Positions 1 to 5,467 are shown, numbered from the stretch's first letter. The stretch: 6,764 nt of DNA from Saprospiraceae bacterium (GCA_015494245.1 WGBN01000054.1:1-6764), one strand, 5' to 3'. Notes: generated from the letters alone by a model not told the origin. Translations and numbers: made by a program.

Positions 1-19
1 AGATGTGTATAAGAGACAG
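1..19 (+). other. Tn5 mosaic end / Nextera adapter remnant (artefact)
   Basis: The first 19 bases, AGATGTGTATAAGAGACAG, are exactly the hyperactive Tn5 mosaic end that forms the 3' end of Nextera library adapters. They begin at base 1 and stop cleanly, with no Tn5 genes beside them. This is what an untrimmed adapter at a contig end looks like, so genomic sequence should be taken to start at base 20. Confidence 0.95.
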
Positions 20-180
20 CGATAGGTCAGGGAGTGAGCCCGCCCGCTGGTGAGTGAGCAAGGTCGAACTCGCCCCCGGCCCCCTGCTTGAGGCAGGCAG
101 GCTGAAGGGGTGGGCCCGCCCGCAGGTTTATTGGCAAGGGGATTTTCATTGCCTGGCTTTTGGGCTCTTGTTTCTCTTTG
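20..180. other. GC-rich stretch downstream of the tRNA, no gene recognised
   Basis: I recognise no gene here on either strand. The short open frames do not look like protein. The stretch contains two imperfect direct copies of an 18-base motif with core GCCCGCCCGC (33-50 and 109-126) and a small inverted repeat, CCTGC then GCAGG, near 83-98. It lies immediately 3' of the minus-strand tRNA gene and is cut off by the contig end, so a gene truncated beyond the left edge cannot be excluded. Confidence 0.4.
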
Positions 181-268
181 CGGAGGAGGAGGGATTCGAA
201 CCCCCGGTGGGCGTTAACCCACGCCGGTTTTCAAGACCGGTGCATTAAACCAGCTCTGCCACTCCTCC
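181..268 (-). tRNA. tRNA-Ser (anticodon UGA)
   Basis: This serine tRNA reads UCA and, by wobble, other UCN codons. On the minus strand a 7-bp acceptor stem (GGAGGAG with CTCCTCC, 262-268 and 182-188) is closed by discriminator G at 181, as usual for tRNA-Ser. The anticodon stem CCGGT/ACCGG encloses the loop CTTGAAA, placing anticodon TGA at 231-233. A long variable arm with a GTGGG/CCCAC stem makes it a class II tRNA, and the T loop reads TTCGAAT between GGGGG and CCCTC, with one G-U pair. CCA is not encoded, since the next bases read CAA, so it must be added by the CCA-adding enzyme. The variable arm plus G73 argue against tRNA-Leu, and the anticodon settles it. Confidence 0.96.
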
Positions 269-312
269 GTGCTTGTGGCGCGGCAGCAAAATGCCATAGC
301 CATAAGCGGACG

Positions 313-342
313 CAAAGGTATGGATTTCTTTTCAGAAACAAA
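313..342 (-). promoter_or_regulatory. Bacteroidota-type promoter for tRNA-Ser
   Basis: On the minus strand TTTG (339-342) is followed after 18 bases by TACCTTTG (313-320), an exact match to the Bacteroidota -33/-7 pattern TTTG...TAnnTTTG. Transcription would start near 306, leaving a leader of roughly 38 bases before the mature tRNA 5' end at 268. The assignment rests on the motif and its placement only. Confidence 0.75.
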
Positions 343-382
343 AACCTTTTGCGCTTGTTAATGAGTATAAAATGTACGACCC

Positions 383-1072
383 ATGCGCTTTTCTCTTTTC
401 CCTTTGTTTTCGCTGCTTATCTTTGCCTGCGTAGAGTCAGGTGGGGGTTCTGCCATGGCAGCAGAAGTCTCAGAAGATCACAGCTCTTTAAACGCAACAT
501 CACCCATGGAAGCACAAAAAGACAGTCTGATTCCCGAAAATGCAGACACCGCCGTTTTTGCCGGCGGTTGTTTTTGGTGTCTCGAAGCCGTATTTGAAAA
601 ATTAGACGGCGTATATGAGGTTACCTCCGGCTACTCCGGCGGCAGCAAAGAAACCGCCGACTACAAGACCGTTTGCAGCGGCAAGACCAATCATGCCGAA
701 GCCGTACAAATCATTTACGACCCCGAACAAATCTCTTATGAAGAGCTGCTTGAAGTTTTCTGGCACGTGCACGACCCCACAACCCTCAACCGCCAGGGCA
801 ACGACATCGGCACCCAATACCGCTCCGCCATTTTCTACCTGAACGAAGCGCAAAAAGAGGCCGCCGAAAAATCCATGCGCGAAGTGGCCACTGAAATCTG
901 GGAAGACCCCATCGTCACACAAATCGTGCCCTTCGAGGCCTTTTATCCCGCCGAAGACTACCACCAGGATTATTTCGAACGCGTAGGTGACGGCAATCCC
1001 TATTGCACTTACGTCATTTCCCCCAAAGTGCAGAAGTTTAAGAAGATGTTTAAGGGGAAGTTGAAGGAGTGA
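383..1072 (+). CDS. msrA: Peptide-methionine (S)-S-oxide reductase MsrA, probable lipoprotein
   Basis: MsrA reduces methionine-S-sulfoxide in oxidised proteins back to methionine. The 229-residue product has the catalytic GCFWC motif at 62-66 (nucleophile Cys63), the conserved CSGKTNHAEAV stretch at 98-108, HDPTTLNRQGND-GTQYRS at 130-148, and the C-terminal PYC-YVISPK segment at 206-215, where Cys208 is a candidate resolving cysteine. Residues 1-16 form a hydrophobic signal ending in IFAC, a lipobox-like site with Cys16. Residues 17-55 are a low-complexity linker before the domain, so the enzyme is probably tethered in the envelope and not cytoplasmic (inference). The start at 383 is the first ATG after an in-frame stop at 368-370. 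No clear Shine-Dalgarno is present; a TATAAAAT stretch lies at 366-373, but I cannot place a convincing promoter. The gene converges on mqnA. No MsrB domain is fused. Confidence 0.95.
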   Translation: MRFSLFPLFSLLIFACVESGGGSAMAAEVSEDHSSLNATSPMEAQKDSLIPENADTAVFAGGCFWCLEAVFEKLDGVYEVTSGYSGGSKETADYKTVCSGKTNHAEAVQIIYDPEQISYEELLEVFWHVHDPTTLNRQGNDIGTQYRSAIFYLNEAQKEAAEKSMREVATEIWEDPIVTQIVPFEAFYPAEDYHQDYFERVGDGNPYCTYVISPKVQKFKKMFKGKLKE

Positions 1073-1105
1073 GTTTAGTGTTTAGCGTTTAGTGTTTAGC
1101 GTTTT
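1073..1105 (+). repeat. Tandem heptamer array GTTTAG(T/C)
   Basis: Directly after the msrA stop codon there are four heptamers alternating GTTTAGT and GTTTAGC (1073-1100), followed by a decayed fifth, GTTTT. The array can equally be read as two copies of a 14-base unit. It is non-coding, and its role is unknown. Confidence 0.85.
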
Positions 1106-1166
1106 GTAGGGGCAGGCCCCTCGACTCCGTTTCACTTCGCTCGGGACAACGCCTATGTGTCTGCCC
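1106..1166. repeat. Composite intergenic repeat with GGGCAG/CTGCCC ends
   Basis: The block opens with GTAGGGGCAGGCCCCT (1106-1121) and closes with CCTATGTGTCTGCCC (1152-1166). GGGCAG at 1110-1115 is inverted as CTGCCC at 1161-1166. Between the halves lies about 30 bases beginning TCGACTCCG and ending GGGACAACG, which looks like a separate short repeat. CCT occurs on both sides of it (1119-1121 and 1152-1154). I read this as one short repeat sitting inside another, an inference from one copy. No coding potential is seen. Confidence 0.5.
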
Positions 1167-1186
1167 ATTTGTTAAGCGGTAAGTAG

Positions 1187-1204
1187 GGCGGGCTTCAGCC
1201 CGCC
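1187..1204. repeat. Perfect palindrome, GGGCTTCAGCCC family, copy 1
   Basis: GGCGGGCT and AGCCCGCC form an 8-bp perfect stem around a TC centre; a real RNA hairpin would open the innermost pairs. It shares a 16-base core with the next palindrome 26 bases downstream. It lies between the convergent msrA and mqnA genes and may act as a bidirectional transcript end, but no T tract follows on either strand. Confidence 0.85.
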
Positions 1205-1209
1205 ATCAG

Positions 1210-1233
1210 CTCAGCGGGCTTCAGCCCGCTGAG
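1210..1233. repeat. Perfect palindrome, GGGCTTCAGCCC family, copy 2
   Basis: CTCAGCGGGCT and AGCCCGCTGAG form an 11-bp perfect stem around TC. The outer bases differ from copy 1 yet remain complementary. It abuts the mqnA stop codon (1234-1236), so the mqnA transcript folds immediately after the last codon. It could protect the mRNA 3' end or stop transcription, though the T tract of a classical intrinsic terminator is missing. Confidence 0.85.
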
Positions 1234-1998
1234 TCAAGCCTTGGAGACAAACTCCCGCTCCACCAAGCCCAAAAAAGTTTTCAGCGCTTCGCGCTTAGGG
1301 GCATCGAGGCGGTACTGGATGTCGTGGGTGAAGTATTGGCGCAGGTCGAATTCATAGGCCGGTTGAGGAAGGAGGCAGAGGAGTTCGTCGAGGGATTGGA
1401 GGCCGAGAGATAAGGCCTCGTCAAAGCGTTGTATAAATTTTGCCGAAAGGCGGTCTATAGCGACCCAGGCAGCGAAGACGAAAGGCAGGCCCGTCATTTT
1501 TTTCCACTCTTCTGCGAGATCATAGACGTAGGGGTAGCGACCGGCCATGCCCATGGTGCGATCGCCAATGATGAGGCCGGCACGGGTAAACTGGATTTTG
1601 TCTTCGTAGCCCGGGCGGGCAGGGATGAGCTTGGGAGCAATCTGCCAGTGCTCGCGCAAGAGGATTTTGACCAGCTCTACGGAGGTACGCGAATGGTAAT
1701 CGAGCATGAGGTGGGTAATTTCCTCGATGGGGCATTCGCTGTACACGCAAACCGTGCGCACGGGCCCATCGGCGCCGATGCAGTAATCCGAAACGATCTG
1801 TGCATCCGGACCGAGAGCGGGGATGGCCGCTACGGGCACCAGGCCGAGACGGGCCTTACCGGCCAGCAGGATGTCAGCACATACCGAGGGAATTTCGAGC
1901 TGCAAATCCAGCCAACGGCCGCTGTCTGCCTTGAAGAGGCCATACAAAAAGGGCTTGGTATTGAGATAGCTGACTGCTACGGTGCGAATGCGTTCCAT
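1234..1998 (-). CDS. mqnA: Chorismate dehydratase MqnA (menaquinone, futalosine pathway)
   Basis: MqnA converts chorismate to 3-[(1-carboxyvinyl)oxy]benzoate, the first step of the futalosine route to menaquinone. The 254-residue product is full length and shows family signatures in order: VSYLNTKPF at 9-17, SDYCIGADGPVRTV at 70-83, LDYHSRTSVEL at 99-109, GLIIGDRTM at 141-149, and the YDLAEEWKKMTGLPFVFAAW stretch at 159-178, which is also typical of the related enzyme MqnD. The SYLNTKPF start and the neighbouring mqnE favour MqnA over MqnD. The fold is that of periplasmic-binding-protein-like enzymes acting in the cytoplasm; no signal peptide is seen. It begins 21 bases after the mqnE stop on the same strand, so the two are probably co-transcribed. 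The start ATG (1996-1998) has no Shine-Dalgarno. Confidence 0.95.
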   Translation of the reverse strand: MERIRTVAVSYLNTKPFLYGLFKADSGRWLDLQLEIPSVCADILLAGKARLGLVPVAAIPALGPDAQIVSDYCIGADGPVRTVCVYSECPIEEITHLMLDYHSRTSVELVKILLREHWQIAPKLIPARPGYEDKIQFTRAGLIIGDRTMGMAGRYPYVYDLAEEWKKMTGLPFVFAAWVAIDRLSAKFIQRFDEALSLGLQSLDELLCLLPQPAYEFDLRQYFTHDIQYRLDAPKREALKTFLGLVEREFVSKA

Positions 1999-2019
1999 AA
2001 GTAAATCGTATTGTTGGAG

Positions 2020-3213
2020 TCAATGGACGACCGGCAGAGAGGTATAGCCATTGAAATCTTCTTCATCTTCAAAGACGTGCCCGCGGTAATCCTTGATGAT
2101 GTTGTAGAGCGAATCGCGCTCCACGGCCTCGCGGCCTGCCGAGCGTATCAGTTCGACCAGTTCGCGGGTGCTCATGGCGGGGTTTTGCTCTTCGGCGCCG
2201 GCCATGGAGTAGATTTTTGTGGTGTCGTCTATGGTGCCGTCTATGTCATCCACGCCAAAGCCGAGGGAGATGCGGGCCGTTTCGCGGCCGATCATGGGCC
2301 AGTAGGCTTTGATGTGGTCGAAGTTGTCGAGATAAATGCGGGAGATGGCATAGTTGCGCAGGTCTTCCACGACGGAGACCTCCGGCAGGTGTGACATTTC
2401 GTTGTTTTGATTTCGAAATTTGAGGGGGATGAAAGTCTGGAAGCCGCCGGTCTCGTCCTGCAGTTGGCGCAGGCGTTCGAGATGGTCTATGCGGTGGTGA
2501 AATTGCTCGATATGGCCGTAAAGCATAGTGGCGTTGGAGCGCATGCCGAGGCCATGCCAGATGCGATGGATGGAAAGCCACTCTTCGGCAGAGCACTTGC
2601 CACCGGCTATCTGATCGCGGATTTCGTCATCGAAGATCTCTGCTCCGCCTCCGGGCATGGAATCCAGACCGGCTTCTTTCATGGCTGCCATGCCTTCTTC
2701 ATAGCTGAGCTTTGCTTTCTTAAAAATGTAGTGGTACTCCACCGGCGTCAGCGCCTTGATGTGTAAGCCGGGGCGATGCTTGCGGATGCGGCGAAAGAGC
2801 TCTGTATAAAACTCAAAGTCGTATTGCGGCATCACGCCTCCTACGATATGAACCTCTGTAACCGGCTGGTCGTCATACTTGCGAATCATCTCCATGAGTT
2901 CGTCCATGCTGTACTCCCAACCCTCTTCGCGCTTCTTGTACTTGCGGGAATAAGAACAAAATGCACAGGTATAGAGGCACACATTGGTAGGCTCAAGGTG
3001 GAAGTTGCGGTTGAAGTAAGTGCTGTCGCCGTGGCGTTGCTCGCGCAAGTAGTTGGCCAATACGGCGAGGTAGGCCGGCTCGGCTTTTTGGTAGAGGGTG
3101 AGGCCTTCTTCGGGTGTGATGCGCCGGCCGAAGGCGACTTTTTCAGCAATGGCGCGCAAGTCGGCGGAAAGGCGCTGATCGCGCAGGAGACGTTCTATGG
3201 ATGTAGTACTCAT
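2020..3213 (-). CDS. mqnE: Aminofutalosine synthase MqnE (radical SAM)
   Basis: MqnE uses S-adenosylmethionine and a [4Fe-4S] cluster to join the adenosyl group to the product of MqnA, giving aminofutalosine. The cluster-binding cysteines are in C79-LYT-C83-AF-C86, a CxxxCxxC radical-SAM motif. Other signatures are HIVGG at 122-126, PGGGAE at 187-192, SNATMLYGHIE at 226-236, and LQDETGGFQTFIPL at 251-264. SNATMLYGHIE and FIPL separate it from the paralogue MqnC, which usually has a different sequence at these places. At 397 residues it is slightly long for the family, with an acidic tail at about 381-388. It is the upstream gene of the pair with mqnA. The start at 3211-3213 lies in AT-rich sequence without Shine-Dalgarno; a weak -7-like TAAATTTA at 3242-3249 lacks a properly spaced partner, so its promoter is not resolved. 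Confidence 0.93.
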   Translation of the reverse strand: MSTTSIERLLRDQRLSADLRAIAEKVAFGRRITPEEGLTLYQKAEPAYLAVLANYLREQRHGDSTYFNRNFHLEPTNVCLYTCAFCSYSRKYKKREEGWEYSMDELMEMIRKYDDQPVTEVHIVGGVMPQYDFEFYTELFRRIRKHRPGLHIKALTPVEYHYIFKKAKLSYEEGMAAMKEAGLDSMPGGGAEIFDDEIRDQIAGGKCSAEEWLSIHRIWHGLGMRSNATMLYGHIEQFHHRIDHLERLRQLQDETGGFQTFIPLKFRNQNNEMSHLPEVSVVEDLRNYAISRIYLDNFDHIKAYWPMIGRETARISLGFGVDDIDGTIDDTTKIYSMAGAEEQNPAMSTRELVELIRSAGREAVERDSLYNIIKDYRGHVFEDEEDFNGYTSLPVVH

Positions 3214-3316
3214 AAATTAATCGTTGAAGGGCAAATGGTTTTAAATTTAGACGGTAAGATGCCCAAAATCCAGCAAACTTTCAATGCGCTAGTCCGCGGT
3301 CTATTATTGACGCATC

Positions 3317-3370
3317 AATAGCCAATAGAACGCGGATGACGCGGATTGTGCGGATTTTCGCGGATTTTAG
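3317..3370 (+). repeat. GCGGAT-rich intergenic repeat, copy A
   Basis: The unit opens AATAGCCAATAGAACG and continues with four GCGGAT words spaced 9-10 bases apart. A second copy lies inverted at 6637-6691, aligned end to end with one single-base indel and about ten substitutions. The element is non-coding. It lies between mqnE and rsmD, upstream of mqnE and downstream of rsmD. Confidence 0.85.
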
Positions 3371-3381
3371 CCGGATCAAAA

Positions 3382-3410
3382 AACAAAGAGCGAAAACCGC
3401 GTCTGCCCAT
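3382..3410 (+). repeat. 29-bp direct repeat, outside copy of the rsmD 3' end
   Basis: These 29 bases are identical to 3475-3503, which encode part of the C-terminus of rsmD. Because the inside copy encodes a conserved part of the protein, this outside copy is probably the duplicate. Its segment 3386-3400 is also complementary to 3459-3473, so it could compete in the hairpin at the rsmD end. Confidence 0.9.
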
Positions 3411-3413
3411 GCC

Positions 3414-3434
3414 GGACTTCGACAAGCTCAGTCC
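3414..3434. repeat. Short dispersed palindrome, CTTCGACAAGCTCAG type
   Basis: GGACT (3414-3418) is inverted as AGTCC (3430-3434) around TCGACAAGCTC. From general knowledge this CTTCGACAAGCTCAG word recurs in intergenic DNA of many bacteria; here only one copy is seen. It lies between the two 29-bp direct repeats. Confidence 0.5.
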
Positions 3435-3447
3435 TCTAAGGCGTTAT

Positions 3448-4008
3448 TTATTGAAAAGGCGGTTTTCGCTCTTCAACAAAGAGCGAAAACCGCGTCTGCC
3501 CATACTTCCTTTCCTCCCGGAAATGGGGGTGTTGGGCGAAGTTTTGGCGCATATCGTGCTCTACGACCAGCAGCCCTTGGGGCCGGAGCAGTTGGCGTTC
3601 AAAGATGAGGTTGATGAACGCCGACATATCGGGCAGGTCGTAGGGCGGATCTGCAAAGATATAATCATAAGCCGGACGAGCCCGCTGCAGGAAGCGCAAA
3701 ACGTCTTCGCGCACGACTCTGAGGGCGGCGGTTTCGTCCAGTTCTTTGGCAAAGGTACGGACATATTGGACACAGCCCGGGTGTTTGTCCACATAAGTGA
3801 TGTCGGGGCATTCGCGGGAGAGCAATTCAAAGGAGTGGCTGCCCGTGCCGCCGAAGAGGTCGAGGGCCCGGATTTTTTCAAAATCCAGGCGATTGGCGAG
3901 GATGTTGAAGATGGATTCCCGGGCCGAATCGGTCGTTGGCCTGGTAGGCCAGCGGTTTATGGGCGGGAAGTACTTGCGTCCGCGATATTTGCCGGCGATG
4001 ATTCTCAT
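3448..4008 (-). CDS. rsmD: 16S rRNA (guanine966-N2)-methyltransferase RsmD
   Basis: RsmD methylates N2 of G966 in 16S rRNA during assembly of the 30S subunit, using S-adenosylmethionine. The 186-residue product has the usual N-terminus MRIIAGKYRGRK, RPTTD at 23-27, the SAM-binding motif LDLFGGTGS at 49-57, and the catalytic motif DPPY at 120-123 followed by LLVVEH at 146-151. The family C-terminus RKYGQTRFSLF (167-177) is present, but nine more residues, VEERKPPFQ, follow. These arise from the second arm of a perfect hairpin (3459-3493), so the end of the protein may have been extended by a repeat (inference). The start ATG overlaps the TGA of the upstream DUF3822 gene as ATGA, implying translational coupling. 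Confidence 0.93.
   Translation of the reverse strand: MRIIAGKYRGRKYFPPINRWPTRPTTDSARESIFNILANRLDFEKIRALDLFGGTGSHSFELLSRECPDITYVDKHPGCVQYVRTFAKELDETAALRVVREDVLRFLQRARPAYDYIFADPPYDLPDMSAFINLIFERQLLRPQGLLVVEHDMRQNFAQHPHFREERKYGQTRFSLFVEERKPPFQ
3459..3493 (-). terminator. Hairpin within the 3' end of rsmD, possible terminator
   Basis: GCGGTTTTCGCTCTT (3459-3473) is perfectly inverted as AAGAGCGAAAACCGC (3479-3493), a 15-bp stem with a 5-base loop. Read in the rsmD direction, the stem is followed by CTTTTC and then AT-rich sequence, a weak version of an intrinsic terminator's T tract. It lies in the last codons and ends 8 bases before the stop codon, which is unusual for a terminator. A repeat insertion is the alternative reading. 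Confidence 0.5.
3475..3503 (+). repeat. 29-bp direct repeat, copy inside rsmD
   Basis: This is identical to 3382-3410, with copy starts 93 bases apart. On the minus strand it encodes part of the conserved C-terminus of RsmD and includes the loop and one arm of the hairpin 3459-3493. Sequences beyond the repeat on either side of the two copies do not align. Confidence 0.9.
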
Positions 4009-4793
4009 AATACGTCCAGAGCGAAAGCTTTGTGGTCGGGTTCTTCCCAGCTAAGTTTTGGAAACCAGGGTTGCAGGCTGCGCACAAATTTAGCGTCTTT
4101 TTCGAGCATACCGCAAAGATAAAGCGGAGATGTGGTGCGGTCAAAGCCGGCTTGTTCGAAGACGAGGGCCGTGTAGTAAAGGACGTCATTGATATCTTGC
4201 CAGGGGAATGCATTGAAGAAATGCAGGTGTTCGTAGGAGATGGCTGTAAAATAGAGCATGCGCTCCAACACGCATAGCTGGATGTGCGGCCCTTCCTCTC
4301 TTCGCCGGCGTTGGCGCCTCAGCAAAGCACTGCCAAAGTGGGTAAAAGCGGCTATGGGGAAACGGGCTGAGAGGCGTTCAAGCAGGGAATGGTCTATGGC
4401 ATAGACCAGCACGCTGCCCAGCCACTCGATCATATCGGCCTGGAGGAGGTCCTGGGGGTTGAGGGGCACGAGTTTTTCCAGATAGCTGCGCTTGTGCTGC
4501 AAGCTAAAGAGGCGTTTGGGCAAGAGCGTAAAGCGGGTATTGCCAAAGCCTATGCGCACAGCGGAGGGCTGCACGCCCCAAAAGTCTTCTTCCTCGAGCC
4601 ACTTAGTGAGGACGGCCGGCCACTGCCGGCGATCTTGTAAGGCCCCGGGCATCATTTGCCGAAAGGCAAGCCACTCCCCTGCCGCCCACAGCCCATAAAT
4701 TAAACTGTCCACCCCAAGCAGGATGGACAGTTTACAGGAGTCGGCAGTTTGGGGTGTTGAAGTAAGTGGCTTGATGTCCTGGATCAAACTCAT
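4005..4793 (-). CDS. DUF3822 family protein
   Basis: The 262-residue product resembles the DUF3822 family, uncharacterised proteins of Bacteroidota commonly encoded beside rsmD. Recognisable stretches are FTLLPKRLF at 88-96, FFNAFPWQDINDVLYY at 192-207, and LYLCGML at 224-230. There is no signal peptide or membrane segment, so it is probably cytoplasmic. A basic run RRQRRRR lies at 159-165. Its ATG overlaps the TGA of the upstream 193-residue gene and its own TGA overlaps the rsmD ATG, so all three are probably translated as a coupled set. No enzymatic residues can be identified, and a role in ribosome maturation is suggested only by context. The family call is from memory of its motifs and partner gene. 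Confidence 0.8.
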   Translation of the reverse strand: MSLIQDIKPLTSTPQTADSCKLSILLGVDSLIYGLWAAGEWLAFRQMMPGALQDRRQWPAVLTKWLEEEDFWGVQPSAVRIGFGNTRFTLLPKRLFSLQHKRSYLEKLVPLNPQDLLQADMIEWLGSVLVYAIDHSLLERLSARFPIAAFTHFGSALLRRQRRRREEGPHIQLCVLERMLYFTAISYEHLHFFNAFPWQDINDVLYYTALVFEQAGFDRTTSPLYLCGMLEKDAKFVRSLQPWFPKLSWEEPDHKAFALDVL

Positions 4794-5371
4794 TCCCAGT
4801 TGCCGGTGAGGTTGGGGGCATACCGGTCTCCAAACTGGAGATAGGACTCCGGATCGTAGTTTTTGTCGTATTTGGCAAAACTCGGATCGGCATAAGGCCC
4901 CATGAATATTTTACGGGCTACGCCCACTTCCACAACCGGTACCAGGGTGTTTTGGTAGGTAATGGTATCGGCAAAAATCTCAAAGTGAGCCGTGTCGTTG
5001 AAGGGCACTTTGGAGAGCGTCGCCAGATCTATACCCAGGGCCTGCACGGAATCTATGGCCGGTTTGTAGATGGTATCGTAGCGCAGGGCTTCGCTGTTGT
5101 TCGGGTCATCGGGGTCTCCAAAGACCTGAATGATTTTAAACCGGCCGTTTTCCAGCACCTCGCGAAGGGTATCGAAATTGGGAGCAAACTCACCTGTGAT
5201 ACCGCGGTAAAGTTCTTGTGCGGTACGTATTTTCTGGAGTTTTTCGATTACGGCCAGCTCTCTTCTGTTCTTTTCTTTTTCAAATTTGATGGGTTCTTCG
5301 ATGCTGCGATACAATACCCATACGAGAAAAAGACAGATGATGCCAAGGATGACGTTGATAATCGTTCTCAT
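4790..5371 (-). CDS. Single-pass membrane protein, pilin-like N-terminal layout, unknown function
   Basis: I do not recognise a named family. The 193-residue product starts with a short N-terminus and a hydrophobic helix at about 4-21, then a charged helical stretch at about 25-50, then VIEKLQKIRTAQELYRGITG (41-60) and FAPNFDTL. A membrane helix followed by I-x-x-AQ-x-x-Y-x-x-x-x-G and a D-T-L turn recalls type IV pilin and pseudopilin N-terminal domains, but no prepilin peptidase site precedes the helix, so the likeness may be superficial. The rest, 85-193, would be extracytoplasmic. It is the first gene of the operon with DUF3822 and rsmD, overlapping the next by ATGA. A promoter lies just upstream at 5392-5422, giving a leader of only about 15 bases. 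No Shine-Dalgarno is visible. Confidence 0.85.
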   Translation of the reverse strand: MRTIINVILGIICLFLVWVLYRSIEEPIKFEKEKNRRELAVIEKLQKIRTAQELYRGITGEFAPNFDTLREVLENGRFKIIQVFGDPDDPNNSEALRYDTIYKPAIDSVQALGIDLATLSKVPFNDTAHFEIFADTITYQNTLVPVVEVGVARKIFMGPYADPSFAKYDKNYDPESYLQFGDRYAPNLTGNWE

Positions 5372-5380
5372 GTTTCACGT

Positions 5381-5408
5381 TTGTTTGACTGCAATGATAC
5401 TACATTTG
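5381..5408 (+). promoter_or_regulatory. Bacteroidota-type promoter for tsaD
   Basis: TTG (5381-5383) is followed after 17 bases by TACATTTG (5401-5408), an exact TAnnTTTG. Initiation near 5414 would leave a leader of about 54 bases before the tsaD ATG at 5468. It overlaps the opposing promoter at 5392-5422. Confidence 0.65.
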
Positions 5409-5422
5409 TGCGAAACTGCAAA
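5392..5422 (-). promoter_or_regulatory. Bacteroidota-type promoter for the membrane protein-DUF3822-rsmD operon
   Basis: On the minus strand TTTG (5419-5422) is followed after 19 bases by TATCATTG (5392-5399), one mismatch from TAnnTTTG. Initiation near 5386 would leave a leader of about 15 bases. The tsaD -7 box lies within its spacer, so both promoters probably cannot be occupied at once. Confidence 0.6.
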
Positions 5423-5467
5423 AAAAATAAAAGATTGGCTAACGAAGCCTATCTTTGCGGGAAAAAG

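Noticed and set aside
54..248. Small plus-strand open frame at the left end
   Set aside because: It runs antisense into the tRNA-Ser gene and has no recognisable protein features.
1187..1233. Classical intrinsic terminators between msrA and mqnA
   Set aside because: The stems are strong, but no T tract follows on either strand, so they are listed as palindromic repeats.
1429..2004. Long plus-strand open frame opposite mqnA, and similar frames opposite mqnE and rsmD
   Set aside because: They are antisense shadows of clearly recognised genes and their translations show no family likeness.
2020..3213. MqnC (dehypoxanthine futalosine cyclase) instead of MqnE
   Set aside because: The SNATMLYGHIE and FQTFIPL stretches match aminofutalosine synthase better than the MqnC pattern.
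3382..3503. 29-bp direct repeats as target-site duplication of an insertion
   Set aside because: 29 bases is far longer than usual target duplications, the 64 bases between contain no transposase, and one copy is conserved rsmD coding sequence.
5450..5457. TATCTTTG as the tsaD promoter -7 box
   Set aside because: It is an exact TAnnTTTG, but no TTG lies 17-23 bases upstream and it sits only 10 bases before the ATG. The pair at 5381-5408 fits better.
4952..5467. In-frame upstream extension of tsaD (172 codons)
   Set aside because: It matches nothing in the TsaD family, overlaps the real minus-strand gene at 4790-5371 and runs through the divergent promoters. The family N-terminus begins at 5468.
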